Of a stretch of DNA of 64,000 nucleotides, positions 16,050 to 26,098 are shown one piece after another (position 1 is the first letter of the stretch; each line of letters begins with the position of its first letter). The stretch comes from Listeria cossartiae subsp. cossartiae (GTDB lineage: Bacteria; Bacillota; Bacilli; Lactobacillales; Listeriaceae): positions 868,001 to 932,000 of the forward strand of contig NZ_JAASUI010000001.1 of the NCBI RefSeq assembly GCF_014224155.1. Direction: 5' to 3'. A program made the translations under genes and the position numbers. The notes beneath the pieces were generated by a model. The model was not told the origin of the DNA. It searched no databases and saw nothing but the letters and a program-made list of their open reading frames with translations.

Positions 16050-16325
16050 ATGAATAACGCACTTGGAATGATTGAAACTAAAGGACTTGTTGGCGCAATT
16101 GAAGCAGCTGACGCAATGGTAAAAGCAGCAAACGTATCACTTGTAGGTTATGAAAAAATCGGCTCTGGACTTGTAACTGTCATGGTTCGCGGCGATGTTG
16201 GCGCAGTTAAAGCAGCAACAGATGCAGGCGCAGCAGCAGCTCGTAATGTTGGAGAAGTTCAATCCATCCACGTTATCCCACGTCCACACAATGATGTAGA
16301 AACGTTGCTACCAAAAGGTTTATAA
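16050..16325 (+). CDS. pduJ: PduJ, BMC-H hexameric shell protein
   Basis: A 91-residue major shell protein, nearly identical in sequence to PduA and EutM (for example [20 protein letters not shown] and [20 protein letters not shown]). The ATG at 16050 follows GAGGAGGAA. An open frame extends further upstream into pduK but lacks a start with a ribosome site. It forms hexamers and shell edges. Confidence 0.94.
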   Translation: MNNALGMIETKGLVGAIEAADAMVKAANVSLVGYEKIGSGLVTVMVRGDVGAVKAATDAGAAAARNVGEVQSIHVIPRPHNDVETLLPKGL

Positions 16326-16328
16326 GCC

Positions 16329-16964
16329 GTGGAAAGAGAAGAACTAAAAGCGATAATCAAGCAAATAGTTACAGATAAATTTAGTGGTGTGGCCACAGAG
16401 ATTCCAATTGGAGTCTCTAACCGCCACATTCATCTCACAGAAAAAGACTACAATCAACTTTTTCCAAATGAACCTATTCAAGTGAAAAAATGGCTCAAAC
16501 AACCGGGTGAATTTGCCGCCGAGCAAACACTTACCGTTGTTTCGGAAAAAGGGGAATTGAATCGTGTCCGGATTTTAGGTCCACTTCGGAAATTTTCGCA
16601 AGTAGAACTTTCTAAAACGGATGCTAGAATGCTTGGAATGAAGGTTCCAATTCGTGTTTCCGGAGATATTGAAGGAACGCCGGGAATTAAACTTGTTTCT
16701 AAACATAGCGAACTCTCTTTACCAAAAGGGGCAATTGTCGCGAAACGCCACATCCATTTACCAGAGAGTGTGGCGAATGAATATGGCGTAAAACAAGGCG
16801 ATGAAGTTTCTGTACTAGTAGGTTCAAAAATGCGCAGTCTCGTTTTAAATCATTGTACAATTCGGGTAAATAATCAATTTATTCCAGAAATGCATATTGA
16901 TACAGATGAAGCGAATGCGGCAGATATTGCTGGCACGAGCTTTGCAAAAATAATCAAGTCGTGA
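16329..16964 (+). CDS. pduL: PduL, phosphotransacylase
   Basis: A 211-residue acyl-CoA:phosphate acyltransferase that turns propionyl-CoA into propionyl phosphate and regenerates CoA inside the compartment. Zinc-binding histidine motifs appear as SNRHIHL (about 29-35), AKRHIHL (about 140-146) and MHIDTDEANA near the C-terminus. The N-terminal helix EREELKAIIKQIVTDKF resembles an encapsulation peptide. It starts with GTG 16329, 3 nt after pduJ, with AAGG upstream. A second PduL-type enzyme (EutD) is at 37862. Confidence 0.94.
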   Translation: MEREELKAIIKQIVTDKFSGVATEIPIGVSNRHIHLTEKDYNQLFPNEPIQVKKWLKQPGEFAAEQTLTVVSEKGELNRVRILGPLRKFSQVELSKTDARMLGMKVPIRVSGDIEGTPGIKLVSKHSELSLPKGAIVAKRHIHLPESVANEYGVKQGDEVSVLVGSKMRSLVLNHCTIRVNNQFIPEMHIDTDEANAADIAGTSFAKIIKS

Positions 16965-16984
16965 CGAGATAAGGAGGTGGGAAA

Positions 16985-17824
16985 ATGGATATTTTACAAA
17001 CAGCCAATGAACGGATGGAACAGCTAGCCGCGCTAATGAATAAAGATATCGAACAAAAAATTCCAGCTGGAAAAAAAGTGAAAGTTGGCGTCGATTTGGG
17101 TACTTCTTCGATTGTGTTTGTTGTGCTAGATGAGGATAATGTGCCGCTTTTTGGTGCATTTGAATTTGCGGATGCCGTTCGCGATGGCCTCGTTGTTAAT
17201 TACCGCGAGTCTGTCGAAGTTGTAAAAAGACTGAAAGACCGCGCAGAAAAATGCCTAGGAATAAGTTTAACGCATGCTTCTGGAGCCATCCCACCAGGTA
17301 CAATCGGAAATAATAAAAAAGTAGTTGCGAATGTCATCGAAAGTGCTGGAATGGAAGCACTTTACACGATTGATGAACCAACTGCGGCAGCGGCAGTGCT
17401 AGATTTACAAAATGGTGCAGTTGTTGATGTCGGCGGTGGTACAACTGGAATTAGTGTGTTTGAAAATGGTGAAGTCATTTATACCGCAGATGAACCAACA
17501 GGCGGAACGCATATGACGCTTGTTCTCGCTGGATATTACGGTGTTCCAGTAGAAGAAGCCGAGAAGAATAAACGCGCGCGAAAAGATTCAAGCGAGCATT
17601 TTTCAGTGATGCGCCCTGTGGTGGAAAAAATGGCAGAAATTACCCGCGTTCATCTCGAAAAATCTCCCTCAGAACCACTTTATATTGTTGGCGGAGCATC
17701 GGCTTATAGTCAGTTCAAGGATACGTTTGAAAGCTATTTGAAGATGCCTGTTTTTCAACCTAATTATCCGCAGTATGTCACGCCTCTTGGTATTGCCATG
17801 AGTTCAGGGAGCGGAAATTTATGA
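16985..17824 (+). CDS. eutJ: EutJ-like actin/Hsp70-fold chaperone in the pdu operon
   Basis: A 279-residue ATPase-fold protein of the EutJ family. Phosphate-1 is VGVDLGTSSIVFVVLDEDN (about residues 36-54) and phosphate-2 is AVVDVGGGTTGISVFENGEV (about 148-167). In enterobacteria EutJ belongs to the ethanolamine operon, with a presumed chaperone or assembly role. Here it is clearly within pdu, between pduL and pduM, and the eut block has none. The ribosome site AAGGAGGTGGG is strong. It overlaps pduM by 4 nt. Confidence 0.88.
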   Translation: MDILQTANERMEQLAALMNKDIEQKIPAGKKVKVGVDLGTSSIVFVVLDEDNVPLFGAFEFADAVRDGLVVNYRESVEVVKRLKDRAEKCLGISLTHASGAIPPGTIGNNKKVVANVIESAGMEALYTIDEPTAAAAVLDLQNGAVVDVGGGTTGISVFENGEVIYTADEPTGGTHMTLVLAGYYGVPVEEAEKNKRARKDSSEHFSVMRPVVEKMAEITRVHLEKSPSEPLYIVGGASAYSQFKDTFESYLKMPVFQPNYPQYVTPLGIAMSSGSGNL

Positions 17825-18300
17825 TCGAAAAATTAGTAAAAATCATTGTCCAACGCTTGAAACTTCGTGCCGCGAATAAAACTTCAATAGCTATTAGCAA
17901 AATCCCACGCGATCCAATTGCTATTTTTATCGAAAGTGGAACGGTTCGGTTAACACAAGTGAATAAGCATTTTCTTGAGCGGATTCTTGGTGGGAATCGA
18001 GCAGAATCACTCACTACTTGGCTGGAAATAGCAGCAGATTATGGGATTAGCATTGAGCTGGAATTGTATGATAATGGCGAACCTTGGCTAGATTATGCGA
18101 TGCTTTCTCAGCTGGATTTTCCCGTTTTCACAAGTACTGGTGAGCGACTTTTTCATGCAGGCGGTCAAGTGATTTGTTACAGCGATAGCGCATTAATCCC
18201 AAGCGGAAGTACACTTTGCAAATTTAAAAAGCAGCTTATTACACCGCTTGCAAAGGAATATTTAACGAAAAATAATATTGCAGTGCGGGAAAGGCAGTGA
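17821..18300 (+). CDS. pduM: PduM, microcompartment assembly protein
   Basis: A 159-residue protein in the pduL-N position that PduM occupies in Salmonella, with similar length. PduM is needed for microcompartment assembly but its mechanism is unknown. The N-terminal helix is basic (EKLVKIIVQRLKLR) and the C-terminus ends with ITPLAKEYLTKNNIAV, a motif shared with the 38500 gene and EutT in this window. Identification is mainly by position and size. Confidence 0.72.
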   Translation: MIEKLVKIIVQRLKLRAANKTSIAISKIPRDPIAIFIESGTVRLTQVNKHFLERILGGNRAESLTTWLEIAADYGISIELELYDNGEPWLDYAMLSQLDFPVFTSTGERLFHAGGQVICYSDSALIPSGSTLCKFKKQLITPLAKEYLTKNNIAVRERQ

Positions 18301-18304
18301 CGTT

Positions 18305-18568
18305 ATGTTTATGGCGAAAATTACTGGCAGCGTAGTCTCGACGAAAAAAGAAGACTCGCTTACTGGTAAAAAATTAATGATTGTACAACCAGTTGACGCA
18401 AACGGGGAGCATGTGCGCTCAGAAGAAGTGGCTTGTGACTCTGTTGGCGCGGGGATTGGCGAATATGTGCTTGTTGCTCGTGGAAATGCAGCTAGAAGTG
18501 TTTTTGCGGAACCAAATAGTGCGATTGATTCGGCAATTATTGCAATTGTCGATAGTTTTGATAAGTAA
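18305..18568 (+). CDS. pduN: PduN, BMC-P pentameric vertex protein
   Basis: An 87-residue protein of the CcmL/EutN/PduN family that forms pentamers closing the vertices of the shell. The signature is AKITGSVVSTKK at the N-terminus, then ACDSVGAGIGEYVLVARGNAAR and the terminal AIIAIVDSFDK. I chose ATG 18305 (MFMAKITG) with AAAGG 10 nt before it; ATG 18311 is an alternative. Confidence 0.93.
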   Translation: MFMAKITGSVVSTKKEDSLTGKKLMIVQPVDANGEHVRSEEVACDSVGAGIGEYVLVARGNAARSVFAEPNSAIDSAIIAIVDSFDK

Positions 18569-18582
18569 GGAGTGAATAACTC

Positions 18583-19578
18583 ATGAGTATTTATACAAAA
18601 ACCGGCGATAAGGGTACGACGGCACTATTTGATGGAAATCGTGTGAAAAAATATGATGACCGTGTCGAAACATATGGCTCGTTTGATGAGCTTAATGCGG
18701 AAATAAGTGTGGCCGAAAAATTCGTTACTTCTGCTGAAAACAAGTCTTTGCTTAGAAACGTTGAGCGTCAGTTGTTCTATGTTTGCGCAGAACTTGCAAC
18801 AGAACACGAATCTGCCCTCGCTAGCAAAATTGTCATTACAGAAAACGATATTAACGAACTCGAAAAAGTGATTGACGCCTATACAGCAAAGTTACCGAAA
18901 GTTGATAGTTTTGTTTTACCGGGATCAAGCACGGCGGGAGCATTTCTTCATAGCGCCCGGACGGTTGCTAGACGTGGCGAGCGATTATTAGTTCGTTTAT
19001 CAGAACAAACAGTTGTCCGCAATGAGTTATTAAAATTCGTCAACCGTTTATCTGATTTCTTGTATATCCTTGCGCGCGAAGAAGATTTTAGGCAGATGCT
19101 CGATAAAGCAACCAAGCTCATTGTAGCAAAATACTTAGAGCAGACAGGGCAAGAAAAGCCGATTTCAACCGATTTATCATTTTCCTTTTGTGAAAAACTG
19201 ATGCATCAAGTTTGTATCGTTTCCGAAGAAATTGGTGTCCCAGTCACACTCGCCATTGTCGATGCGCACGGCAATCCTAGATTTAATTATCGGATGGAGC
19301 ATGCCCTTTTAGTAAGTGCAGAACTGGCGACGAAAAAAGCATATTCTGCTGTGGCAATGAAAACAAGTACAGAAAAATTAGCAGAAGCAGTTCAGCCGGG
19401 AGCCCCACTTTACCAATTAGAAACGCTGACAAATGGTGACATTGTTACTTTTGGCGGCGGCGTTCCAATTTACGGAAAAGATGGAGCGATTATTGGTGGC
19501 ATGGGGATTAGCGGTGGATCAGTGGAAGAAGATATCCACATTGCAAAAAAAGCATTATCAATGATAGAGAAGGGGTAA
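18583..19578 (+). CDS. pduO: PduO, cob(I)alamin adenosyltransferase with GlcG-like C-domain
   Basis: A 331-residue two-domain protein. Residues 1-185 form the PduO-type ATR: the ATP-binding N-terminus YTKTGDKGTTALFDG, then ETYGSFDELNAEI and SARTVARRGERLLVRLSE. It adenosylates cob(I)alamin supplied by PduS. Residues 195-331 are the GlcG/HbpS (DUF336) domain, which binds heme in Salmonella PduO, with GNPRFNYRME and FGGGVPIYGKDGAIIGGMGISGG. It begins 14 nt after pduN. A single-domain paralogue is at 58655. Confidence 0.95.
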   Translation: MSIYTKTGDKGTTALFDGNRVKKYDDRVETYGSFDELNAEISVAEKFVTSAENKSLLRNVERQLFYVCAELATEHESALASKIVITENDINELEKVIDAYTAKLPKVDSFVLPGSSTAGAFLHSARTVARRGERLLVRLSEQTVVRNELLKFVNRLSDFLYILAREEDFRQMLDKATKLIVAKYLEQTGQEKPISTDLSFSFCEKLMHQVCIVSEEIGVPVTLAIVDAHGNPRFNYRMEHALLVSAELATKKAYSAVAMKTSTEKLAEAVQPGAPLYQLETLTNGDIVTFGGGVPIYGKDGAIIGGMGISGGSVEEDIHIAKKALSMIEKG

Positions 19579-19584
19579 TTCTGT

Positions 19585-20994
19585 ATGGAATCATTAGAAC
19601 TCGAACAACTGGTGAAAAAAGTTCTTTTAGAAAAATTAGCAGAACAAAAAGATGTATCAGCAAAAACAACAACACAAGGCGCGAAAAGTGGCATTTTTGA
19701 TACCGTTGATGAAGCTGTTCAAGCAGCAGTGATAGCGCAAAATAGTTTTAAAGAAAAGTCGCTGGAAGAACGCCGCAACGTTGTAAAAGCAATTCGTGAA
19801 ACACTTTACCCAGAGATTGAAACCATTGCGACAAAAGCAGTGGCTGAAACTGGCATGGGTAATGTGACCGATAAAATTTTGAAAAACACATTAGCAATTG
19901 AAAAAACTCCAGGGGTAGAAGATTTATATACAGAAGTAGCTACTGGCGATAATGGTATGACACTTTATGAACTATCTCCGTATGGTGTTATTGGTGCAGT
20001 GGCGCCGAGCACGAACCCAACGGAAACATTGATTTGTAATACAATCGGCATGCTCGCAGCAGGAAATGCAGTATTTTACAGTCCACATCCTGGCGCAAAA
20101 AATATTTCTCTTTGGTTGATTGAAAAACTAAATACGATTGTTCGCGAAAGTTGCGGAATCGACAATTTAGTTGTTACGGTGGAAAAACCGTCTATTCAAG
20201 CCGCACAAGAAATGATGAACCATCCAAAAGTTCCGCTACTCGTTATTACAGGCGGCCCAGGCGTAGTTCTGCAAGCAATGCAATCCGGTAAAAAAGTCAT
20301 TGGTGCCGGTGCCGGAAATCCACCATCGATTGTCGACGAAACAGCCAATATTGAAAAAGCGGCTGCTGATATCGTGGACGGCGCATCTTTCGACCATAAT
20401 ATTTTGTGTATCGCGGAAAAAAGCATTGTCGCAGTGGATAGCATTGCCGATTTCTTATTGTTCCAAATGGAAAAAAATGGAGCACTACATGTGACCAATC
20501 CAAGTGATATTCAAAAATTGGAAAAAGTAGCAGTGACAGATAAAGGTGTAACTAATAAAAAATTAGTCGGGAAAAGTGCATCCGAAATTTTAAAAGAAGC
20601 TGGGATAGCATGTGATTTCACGCCGCGTTTAATCATCGTGGAAACAGAAAAAACACATCCATTTGCAACGGTTGAGTTATTGATGCCGATTGTACCGCTT
20701 GTAAGAGTGCCTGATTTTGATGCTGCGCTCGAAGTGGCTATTGAGTTAGAACAAGGCTTACATCATACAGCGACAATGCATTCGCAAAACATTTCCAGAT
20801 TAAACAAAGCAGCAAGAGACATGCAAACATCCATCTTCGTAAAAAATGGTCCTTCCTTTGCGGGATTAGGTTTCCGAGGTGAAGGGAGCACGACATTTAC
20901 CATTGCAACGCCTACCGGGGAAGGAACAACTACAGCACGTCACTTTGCTCGCCGTCGCCGCTGCGTTCTAACAGATGGTTTTTCGATTCGTTAA
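19585..20994 (+). CDS. pduP: PduP, CoA-acylating propionaldehyde dehydrogenase
   Basis: A 469-residue aldehyde dehydrogenase that oxidises propionaldehyde to propionyl-CoA with NAD+. Catalytic Cys275 is in HNILCIAEKS; the NAD-binding region includes VITGGPGVVLQAM and GAGAGNPPSIVDE. The first 18 residues (LELEQLVKKVLLEKLAEQ) are the amphipathic encapsulation peptide, followed by a linker. It starts 6 nt after pduO. EutE (35152) is the ethanolamine counterpart. Confidence 0.95.
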   Translation: MESLELEQLVKKVLLEKLAEQKDVSAKTTTQGAKSGIFDTVDEAVQAAVIAQNSFKEKSLEERRNVVKAIRETLYPEIETIATKAVAETGMGNVTDKILKNTLAIEKTPGVEDLYTEVATGDNGMTLYELSPYGVIGAVAPSTNPTETLICNTIGMLAAGNAVFYSPHPGAKNISLWLIEKLNTIVRESCGIDNLVVTVEKPSIQAAQEMMNHPKVPLLVITGGPGVVLQAMQSGKKVIGAGAGNPPSIVDETANIEKAAADIVDGASFDHNILCIAEKSIVAVDSIADFLLFQMEKNGALHVTNPSDIQKLEKVAVTDKGVTNKKLVGKSASEILKEAGIACDFTPRLIIVETEKTHPFATVELLMPIVPLVRVPDFDAALEVAIELEQGLHHTATMHSQNISRLNKAARDMQTSIFVKNGPSFAGLGFRGEGSTTFTIATPTGEGTTTARHFARRRRCVLTDGFSIR

Positions 20995-21009
20995 AAGGAG
21001 GCAAAGTTA

Positions 21010-22128
21010 ATGAATAGCTTTCAAATTAAGACAAAAGTAGCTTTTGGTACGAATAGTTTACAAGTGTTAAAAGAAATCAAAAATAAAAATGTCTGGATTA
21101 TTTGTGACCGTTTTTTAGCGGATGGAGAGGGACTTCAAGGCTTGATTGGCCAGCTGGACGCGTCCAATAATGTGCATATTTTCACCGATGTTGTCCCAGA
21201 TCCACCCATTTCCAAAGTAGCTAGCGGTGTTAGTGAAGCGGGGAAAATTCAGCCGCAAGTGATGATTGCTTTTGGCGGTGGTTCTGCGATTGACACGGCG
21301 AAAGGGATTTACTATTTCGCCAAACGTTTGGAAAAAATCAATATTAGCACCTTTATTGCGATTCCAACGACAAGTGGTACTGGCTCAGAAGTAACAGCCG
21401 CAACCGTTATCACTGATCCAACAACAAAAATTAAATATCCACTTTTCCTTGATGAACTGATTCCGGATATCGCTATTTTAGATGCGCAACTAGTTGTTAC
21501 CGTGCCACCAGCGATTACGGCGAACACGGGAATGGATGTGTTAACACACGCTATTGAAGCCTATGTTTCCAAAGCCGCGAGTGATTATACCGATGCGCTA
21601 GGTGAAAAAAGTGTCCAGTTAACGCTACGTTTCTTAACGAGTTGTTACGACGATGGCCGCAATTTAGCCAACCGTGAAAAAATGCATAATGCTTCAACGA
21701 TGGCTGGAATGGCGTTCAACTGCGCCAACCTCGGTTTAAATCATAGTATTGCACATCAACTCGGCGCCCAGTTCCACGTGCCGCACGGTCTAGCAAACGC
21801 AATTTTACTAGATGCAGTCATTCGTTTTAATGCCTTTAAAAATCGCGACACCGAGCAAAAATATGCGGAAATGGCGCGAATTTGTGGAATTGCATCCAGA
21901 TCAGATTCGAATGAAACCGCTGTCCGCCTGCTACGTGAACGAATCGTAGCGATGATGGAACATATGCAAATGCCGCGCACGTTAACAGACGCTGGCGTAG
22001 CAAAAGAAAAAGTCTATGCAAAAATGGACGAAATTGCAACAAATGCACTAAAAGACGCTTGCTTGCCAACAAGTCCAACGACACCGACACATCAAGAACT
22101 AAAAGAGATTTTAGAACAAATTATTTAG
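21010..22128 (+). CDS. pduQ: PduQ, iron-containing 1-propanol dehydrogenase
   Basis: A 372-residue iron-dependent alcohol dehydrogenase that reduces propionaldehyde to propanol and so recycles NADH to NAD+ inside the compartment. Family motifs include the NAD loop [29 protein letters not shown], and the metal-binding histidines in GLNHSIAHQLGAQFHVPHGLANA. The ribosome site is AAAGGAGG. It is clearly related to the enzyme at 26677 (EutG). Confidence 0.94.
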   Translation: MNSFQIKTKVAFGTNSLQVLKEIKNKNVWIICDRFLADGEGLQGLIGQLDASNNVHIFTDVVPDPPISKVASGVSEAGKIQPQVMIAFGGGSAIDTAKGIYYFAKRLEKINISTFIAIPTTSGTGSEVTAATVITDPTTKIKYPLFLDELIPDIAILDAQLVVTVPPAITANTGMDVLTHAIEAYVSKAASDYTDALGEKSVQLTLRFLTSCYDDGRNLANREKMHNASTMAGMAFNCANLGLNHSIAHQLGAQFHVPHGLANAILLDAVIRFNAFKNRDTEQKYAEMARICGIASRSDSNETAVRLLRERIVAMMEHMQMPRTLTDAGVAKEKVYAKMDEIATNALKDACLPTSPTTPTHQELKEILEQII

Positions 22129-22155
22129 ATTTTACGTTAAAAAGGAGGATAAAAT

Positions 22156-22860
22156 ATGTCAGCATATTTGGCGGAATTTATTGGTACGATGGTTTTGATT
22201 ATGTTTGGGAACGGCCTTTTAGCAGGATTAACCTTAAATAAATCATTATCACAAGGTGCAAACTGGGTAGTTGTTACATTTGGTTGGGGTTTTGCTGTAA
22301 TGATTGGGATTTATGTAGCCGGAGCATATAGTGGGGCGCATTTAAACCCAGCTGTGACAATCGCTCTCGCAGTTGGAGGTTCATTCCCTTGGGCAGATGT
22401 AGTTCCTTATATTATCGCCCAAATCGCCGGAGCATTTGTCGGAGCATCGATTGTTATTTTACATTACTATCCGCATTTTAAAGCAACACCACCAGAAATT
22501 GATACACATGGTATTTTTTCTACAGGACCCGCAATTCGAAATACACCATTCAACCTAATCAGTGAAATTATCGCAACGTTTGCTTTTATTTTTGGCTTAC
22601 TTATGATTGGGGCAAATAGTTTTACAGATGGTTTAAATCCACTCATTCTTGGTTTCCTCGTAGTCGCAATTGGAATGAGTTTTGGACCAACGACAGGTTA
22701 TGCAATTAACCCAGCACGTGACTTAGGACCAAGACTTGCATACTTTTTACTACCTGTTCCAAATAAAAGTGGATCAGACTGGCGCTATGCTTGGATCCCA
22801 ATTGTCGGGCCAATCATCGGCGGTCTACTAGCCATTGGACTTTTTAACATTCTTTTATAA
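22156..22860 (+). CDS. pduF: PduF, propanediol/glycerol uptake facilitator
   Basis: A 234-residue aquaglyceroporin (MIP family) with six membrane helices and the two pore motifs NPA at residues 64-66 (HLNPAVTIA) and 185-187 ([11 protein letters not shown]). The Asp after the second NPAR is typical of glycerol facilitators. It lets 1,2-propanediol cross the membrane. In Salmonella pduF is a separate gene next to pocR; here it lies in the structural operon after pduQ. Confidence 0.92.
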   Translation: MSAYLAEFIGTMVLIMFGNGLLAGLTLNKSLSQGANWVVVTFGWGFAVMIGIYVAGAYSGAHLNPAVTIALAVGGSFPWADVVPYIIAQIAGAFVGASIVILHYYPHFKATPPEIDTHGIFSTGPAIRNTPFNLISEIIATFAFIFGLLMIGANSFTDGLNPLILGFLVVAIGMSFGPTTGYAINPARDLGPRLAYFLLPVPNKSGSDWRYAWIPIVGPIIGGLLAIGLFNILL

Positions 22861-22871
22861 AAAAACAACAT

Positions 22872-22904
22872 GGAGTAAACAAACGATTCATTGTTTACTC
22901 CTTT
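22872..22904 (+). terminator. Possible weak terminator after pduF
   Basis: An 11-bp perfect stem GGAGTAAACAA / TTGTTTACTCC (22872-22882 with 22891-22901) is followed by only TTT. It may act as a partial terminator or RNA-processing site that lowers expression of the genes after pduF. Confidence 0.5.
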
Positions 22905-22928
22905 AAAAATGAGAAAGGACGGAGCTAT

Positions 22929-24122
22929 ATGCAAAAAATTATGGCGATAAACGCAGGGAGTTCTTCACTGAAATTCCAAATCTTTACGATGCCAGGAGAA
23001 GAAGTCTTAGTTAAGGGCTTAATTGAAAGAATTGGATTACCAGATGCCATATTCAACATGTCCTTTCAAAATGAAAAAATCAAAGAGACTCGTGCAATTA
23101 ATAATCACGGGGAAGCTGTCGAAATTTTATTAGAGCAATTAAAGGCGCATCAAGTAATTAATGATCTAAATGAAATTACAGGCGTAGGCCATCGTGTAGC
23201 TCACGGCGGGGAAGCTTTTATTGCGTCTTGTATTGTAACGGATGAAGTTGTGAAGGGGATTGAGGACGTAACAAGTCTTGCGCCACTGCACAATCCAGCG
23301 AATGTGATTGGTATTAAAACATTCCGTGAACTATTGCCGGATGCCTTATCTGTTGCGGTATTTGATACAGCTTTCCACCAAACGATTCCAGAAGAAAACT
23401 TTTTATATGCGCTTCCTTATGAACTTTACGAAAAACATCATATTCGAAAATACGGTTTTCATGGAACGAGTCATAAATATGTTGCCGGAAAAGCGGCAGA
23501 AGTTCTGGAAAAACCTTTAGAAAAATTAAAAATTATTTCTTGTCATCTAGGTAATGGAGCGAGTGTTTGTGCGATTGAAGCTGGGAAATCAGTGAATACT
23601 TCGATGGGCTTTACGCCAAATGCTGGCTTGATGATGGGAACACGTTCTGGTACAATTGACGCGACAATCATCCCGTATTTAGTTGATGAATTAGGCTATA
23701 GCTTGGATGAAGTAACGCAGATGATGTCTAGTGAATCAGGCGTTTTAGGTGTATCGGGTATTTCCAGTGATTTTAGAGATATTGAAATCGCTGCAGAAGA
23801 AGGAAATTCACGTGCACTATTAACCCTTCGAATGTTCACTGGTCAAATTTGCAATTACATCGGTGCTTATGCCTCCGCAATGAACGGCTGTGATGCGTTG
23901 TTATTTACAGCTGGTGTAGGCGAAAATTCTCCATTAATCCGCCAAATGGTCACAGAACAACTTAGTTACCTTGGTGTAACGTGCAATGTGACAAAAAATA
24001 ATGCGGGTGATATGATAATTAGCGATGATAACGAAGCAGTCAAAGTGTGTATTATTCCAACGAATGAAGAACTAATGATTGCTCGGGATGTACAAAAGTA
24101 CGCAAAACAAACGATAAGTTAA
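22929..24122 (+). CDS. pduW: PduW, propionate/acetate kinase
   Basis: A 397-residue acetate-kinase-family enzyme that makes ATP from propionyl or acetyl phosphate produced by PduL/EutD. The signatures are [25 protein letters not shown], and [15 protein letters not shown] with the catalytic His, followed by [16 protein letters not shown]. Such organisms usually have another ackA elsewhere; the operon position supports the PduW role. The ribosome site is AAAGGACGGAG. Confidence 0.92.
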   Translation: MQKIMAINAGSSSLKFQIFTMPGEEVLVKGLIERIGLPDAIFNMSFQNEKIKETRAINNHGEAVEILLEQLKAHQVINDLNEITGVGHRVAHGGEAFIASCIVTDEVVKGIEDVTSLAPLHNPANVIGIKTFRELLPDALSVAVFDTAFHQTIPEENFLYALPYELYEKHHIRKYGFHGTSHKYVAGKAAEVLEKPLEKLKIISCHLGNGASVCAIEAGKSVNTSMGFTPNAGLMMGTRSGTIDATIIPYLVDELGYSLDEVTQMMSSESGVLGVSGISSDFRDIEIAAEEGNSRALLTLRMFTGQICNYIGAYASAMNGCDALLFTAGVGENSPLIRQMVTEQLSYLGVTCNVTKNNAGDMIISDDNEAVKVCIIPTNEELMIARDVQKYAKQTIS

Positions 24123-24135
24123 GGAGCGATTTGAT

Positions 24136-25221
24136 GTGAAAATAACGACGGCTTCTCACGGTGGCAACTATAACGAACTAGCGAAAGAACATGGACTGAC
24201 AAAAGAAATGGTACTCGATTTTAGTGCGAATATTAATCCACTCGGAGTCCCAGCTAGTTTGAAACAAACGATAACAGCAAATTTGGATCAACTGGTGGAA
24301 TATCCAGAACCAGATTACTTGGCGCTCCGTGCGCGAATTGCCTCGTTTCATCAACTCGACCTAGCGAATGTTATCCCTGGAAACGGGGCGACAGAACTAA
24401 TTTTCGGAATGGCAAAAGTAACTAAGGCGCAAAAAGTTCTCTTACTTGCGCCTACTTTTGCGGAATACGAACGTGCTTTTTTTGGCGCGGAAATTGTTTA
24501 TGCGGAATTATTGAGCGAAACCAATTTTGCTGCAGCGGAAATCGTACTAGCAACACTCGAACGAGAAATGGATATTGACGCTGTTTGTTTATGCAATCCG
24601 AACAATCCAACAGGTCAACTTATCTCACAGCAAGATATGGTGCAAATTGCTAATTTATGTGAAAAACGAAACATATATTTAATTATCGATGAGGCGTTTA
24701 TGGACTTTTTAGAAGAAAATGAAACAATCTCGATGATCAACTATTTAGAAAGATTTCCACATTTGGCTATCATTCGTGCCTTTACGAAATTTTTCGCGAT
24801 TCCCGGACTTCGACTAGGTTACTTACTAACAAAAAATGATTTATTAGCCGAAGCGTTGTTGCAAATACGCGAACCGTGGTCTATCAATACATTTGCTGAT
24901 TTAGCAGGGCAGATTTTATTGGATGATACCGATTATATTAACCAAACATACAGCTGGCTTTCCGCCGAACGCGAATTTCTTTTCGAAGGTCTAACTCAAT
25001 TTTCAGAACTTACAGTGTATCGACCAAGCGTAAACTACATATTTTTCCACCTTGAAAAACCGCTCGACTTACGAAAAGAATTGCTGTTAAAAGGGATTTT
25101 TATTCGAAGTTGCGCAAATTACCGCGGACTATCTGAAAACTATTACCGAGTTGCGGTGAAAAGTAGGAACGATAACCGCCAACTGTTGTCTGCGCTTGAG
25201 GTGATTTTTAGTGGAAATTAA
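24136..25221 (+). CDS. cobD: CobD, L-threonine-O-3-phosphate decarboxylase
   Basis: A 361-residue PLP enzyme of aminotransferase fold type I that makes (R)-1-amino-2-propanol O-2-phosphate, the cobalamin linker. The N-terminus SHGGNYNELAKEHGL with DFSANINPLG is typical of CobD/HisC-like enzymes, CNPNNPTGQLIS and IIDEAFMDF bind the cofactor, and the Schiff-base lysine is in AFTKFFAIPGLRLGY. The GTG start at 24136 has AAGGAG 9 nt upstream. It overlaps pduX by 11 nt; PduX makes its substrate. Confidence 0.92.
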   Translation: MKITTASHGGNYNELAKEHGLTKEMVLDFSANINPLGVPASLKQTITANLDQLVEYPEPDYLALRARIASFHQLDLANVIPGNGATELIFGMAKVTKAQKVLLLAPTFAEYERAFFGAEIVYAELLSETNFAAAEIVLATLEREMDIDAVCLCNPNNPTGQLISQQDMVQIANLCEKRNIYLIIDEAFMDFLEENETISMINYLERFPHLAIIRAFTKFFAIPGLRLGYLLTKNDLLAEALLQIREPWSINTFADLAGQILLDDTDYINQTYSWLSAEREFLFEGLTQFSELTVYRPSVNYIFFHLEKPLDLRKELLLKGIFIRSCANYRGLSENYYRVAVKSRNDNRQLLSALEVIFSGN

Positions 25222-26086
25222 AGCAACTTGCCCGGCTTCATGCGGCGAACTGTTGCAAGGCTGGATTGCGGGCGGCGAAAAGCTGATTTCATATCCAATT
25301 AACTGGTATTCCGAAGTAACTTTGTCTGATAAATTAGAACTAGCTAGCTCCGGACATACAAAAGCATGGCTCGCATTCGATTTAACGTGCGAGTATTTTG
25401 GTGTGACAACAAGCGAGCGCCCACCTGTTTCACTTCAAGTCAAATCCACTATCCCGGTCGCGAAAGGGATGGCAAGCTCCACCGCGGATATCGCTGCAAC
25501 CATCGGCGCGACCGCAAAATGGCTCGAGCAACCAATAACCGAATCCGAAATCGCCAAGCTTTGTCTACAACTAGAACCAACGGATAGCACCATTTTTCCA
25601 GCGCTAACCCTATTTGATCACTTAAAAGGGGACGTAATCCAAAGCTCCAACTGGATGCCAAAACTCGGTGTCGTTGTGCTAGAACCACTTACCATCTTAG
25701 AAACAGCGACATACCGCCAAAATGACCACCAAGAACAATTACTCAAAAACGAATCCCAACTAGCAAAAGGATTACAGTTTTTTAAGCAAGCGGTCGCGCA
25801 AAAATCCATCCGCTTACTTGGCCAAGCTGCATCCATCAGCGCAGCGTGCAACCAAACTATTTTACCAAAACCATTTTGGAATGAATTAGTGGAAGTGGCG
25901 GAAAAACTCGATCTAGTAGGGCTAAATGTTTCGCATAGTGGGACAGTTGTCGGTTTGCTTTATGATTTGGAAAAGACGGATCCACTCGAAATTTTATTTG
26001 AATTAGAACGGCGCTACGTCACCACTTTTTATAGCAGATATTACTTTCGCGAGTTAGTAAATGGCGGGGTACGAATTATTTTTTAG
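25211..26086 (+). CDS. pduX: PduX, L-threonine kinase
   Basis: A 291-residue GHMP-superfamily kinase that phosphorylates L-threonine for CobD in cobalamin synthesis. The N-terminal CPASCGELLQGWIAGGE segment and the GHMP ATP loop PVAKGMASSTADIAA (about residues 80-94) are visible. GTG 25211 with GAGGTG 8 nt upstream is the likely start, inside the end of cobD. It ends the pdu operon; the Rli55 promoter begins 12 nt later. Confidence 0.9.
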   Translation: MEIKATCPASCGELLQGWIAGGEKLISYPINWYSEVTLSDKLELASSGHTKAWLAFDLTCEYFGVTTSERPPVSLQVKSTIPVAKGMASSTADIAATIGATAKWLEQPITESEIAKLCLQLEPTDSTIFPALTLFDHLKGDVIQSSNWMPKLGVVVLEPLTILETATYRQNDHQEQLLKNESQLAKGLQFFKQAVAQKSIRLLGQAASISAACNQTILPKPFWNELVEVAEKLDLVGLNVSHSGTVVGLLYDLEKTDPLEILFELERRYVTTFYSRYYFRELVNGGVRIIF

Positions 26087-26098
26087 AGCAAATTCTTC

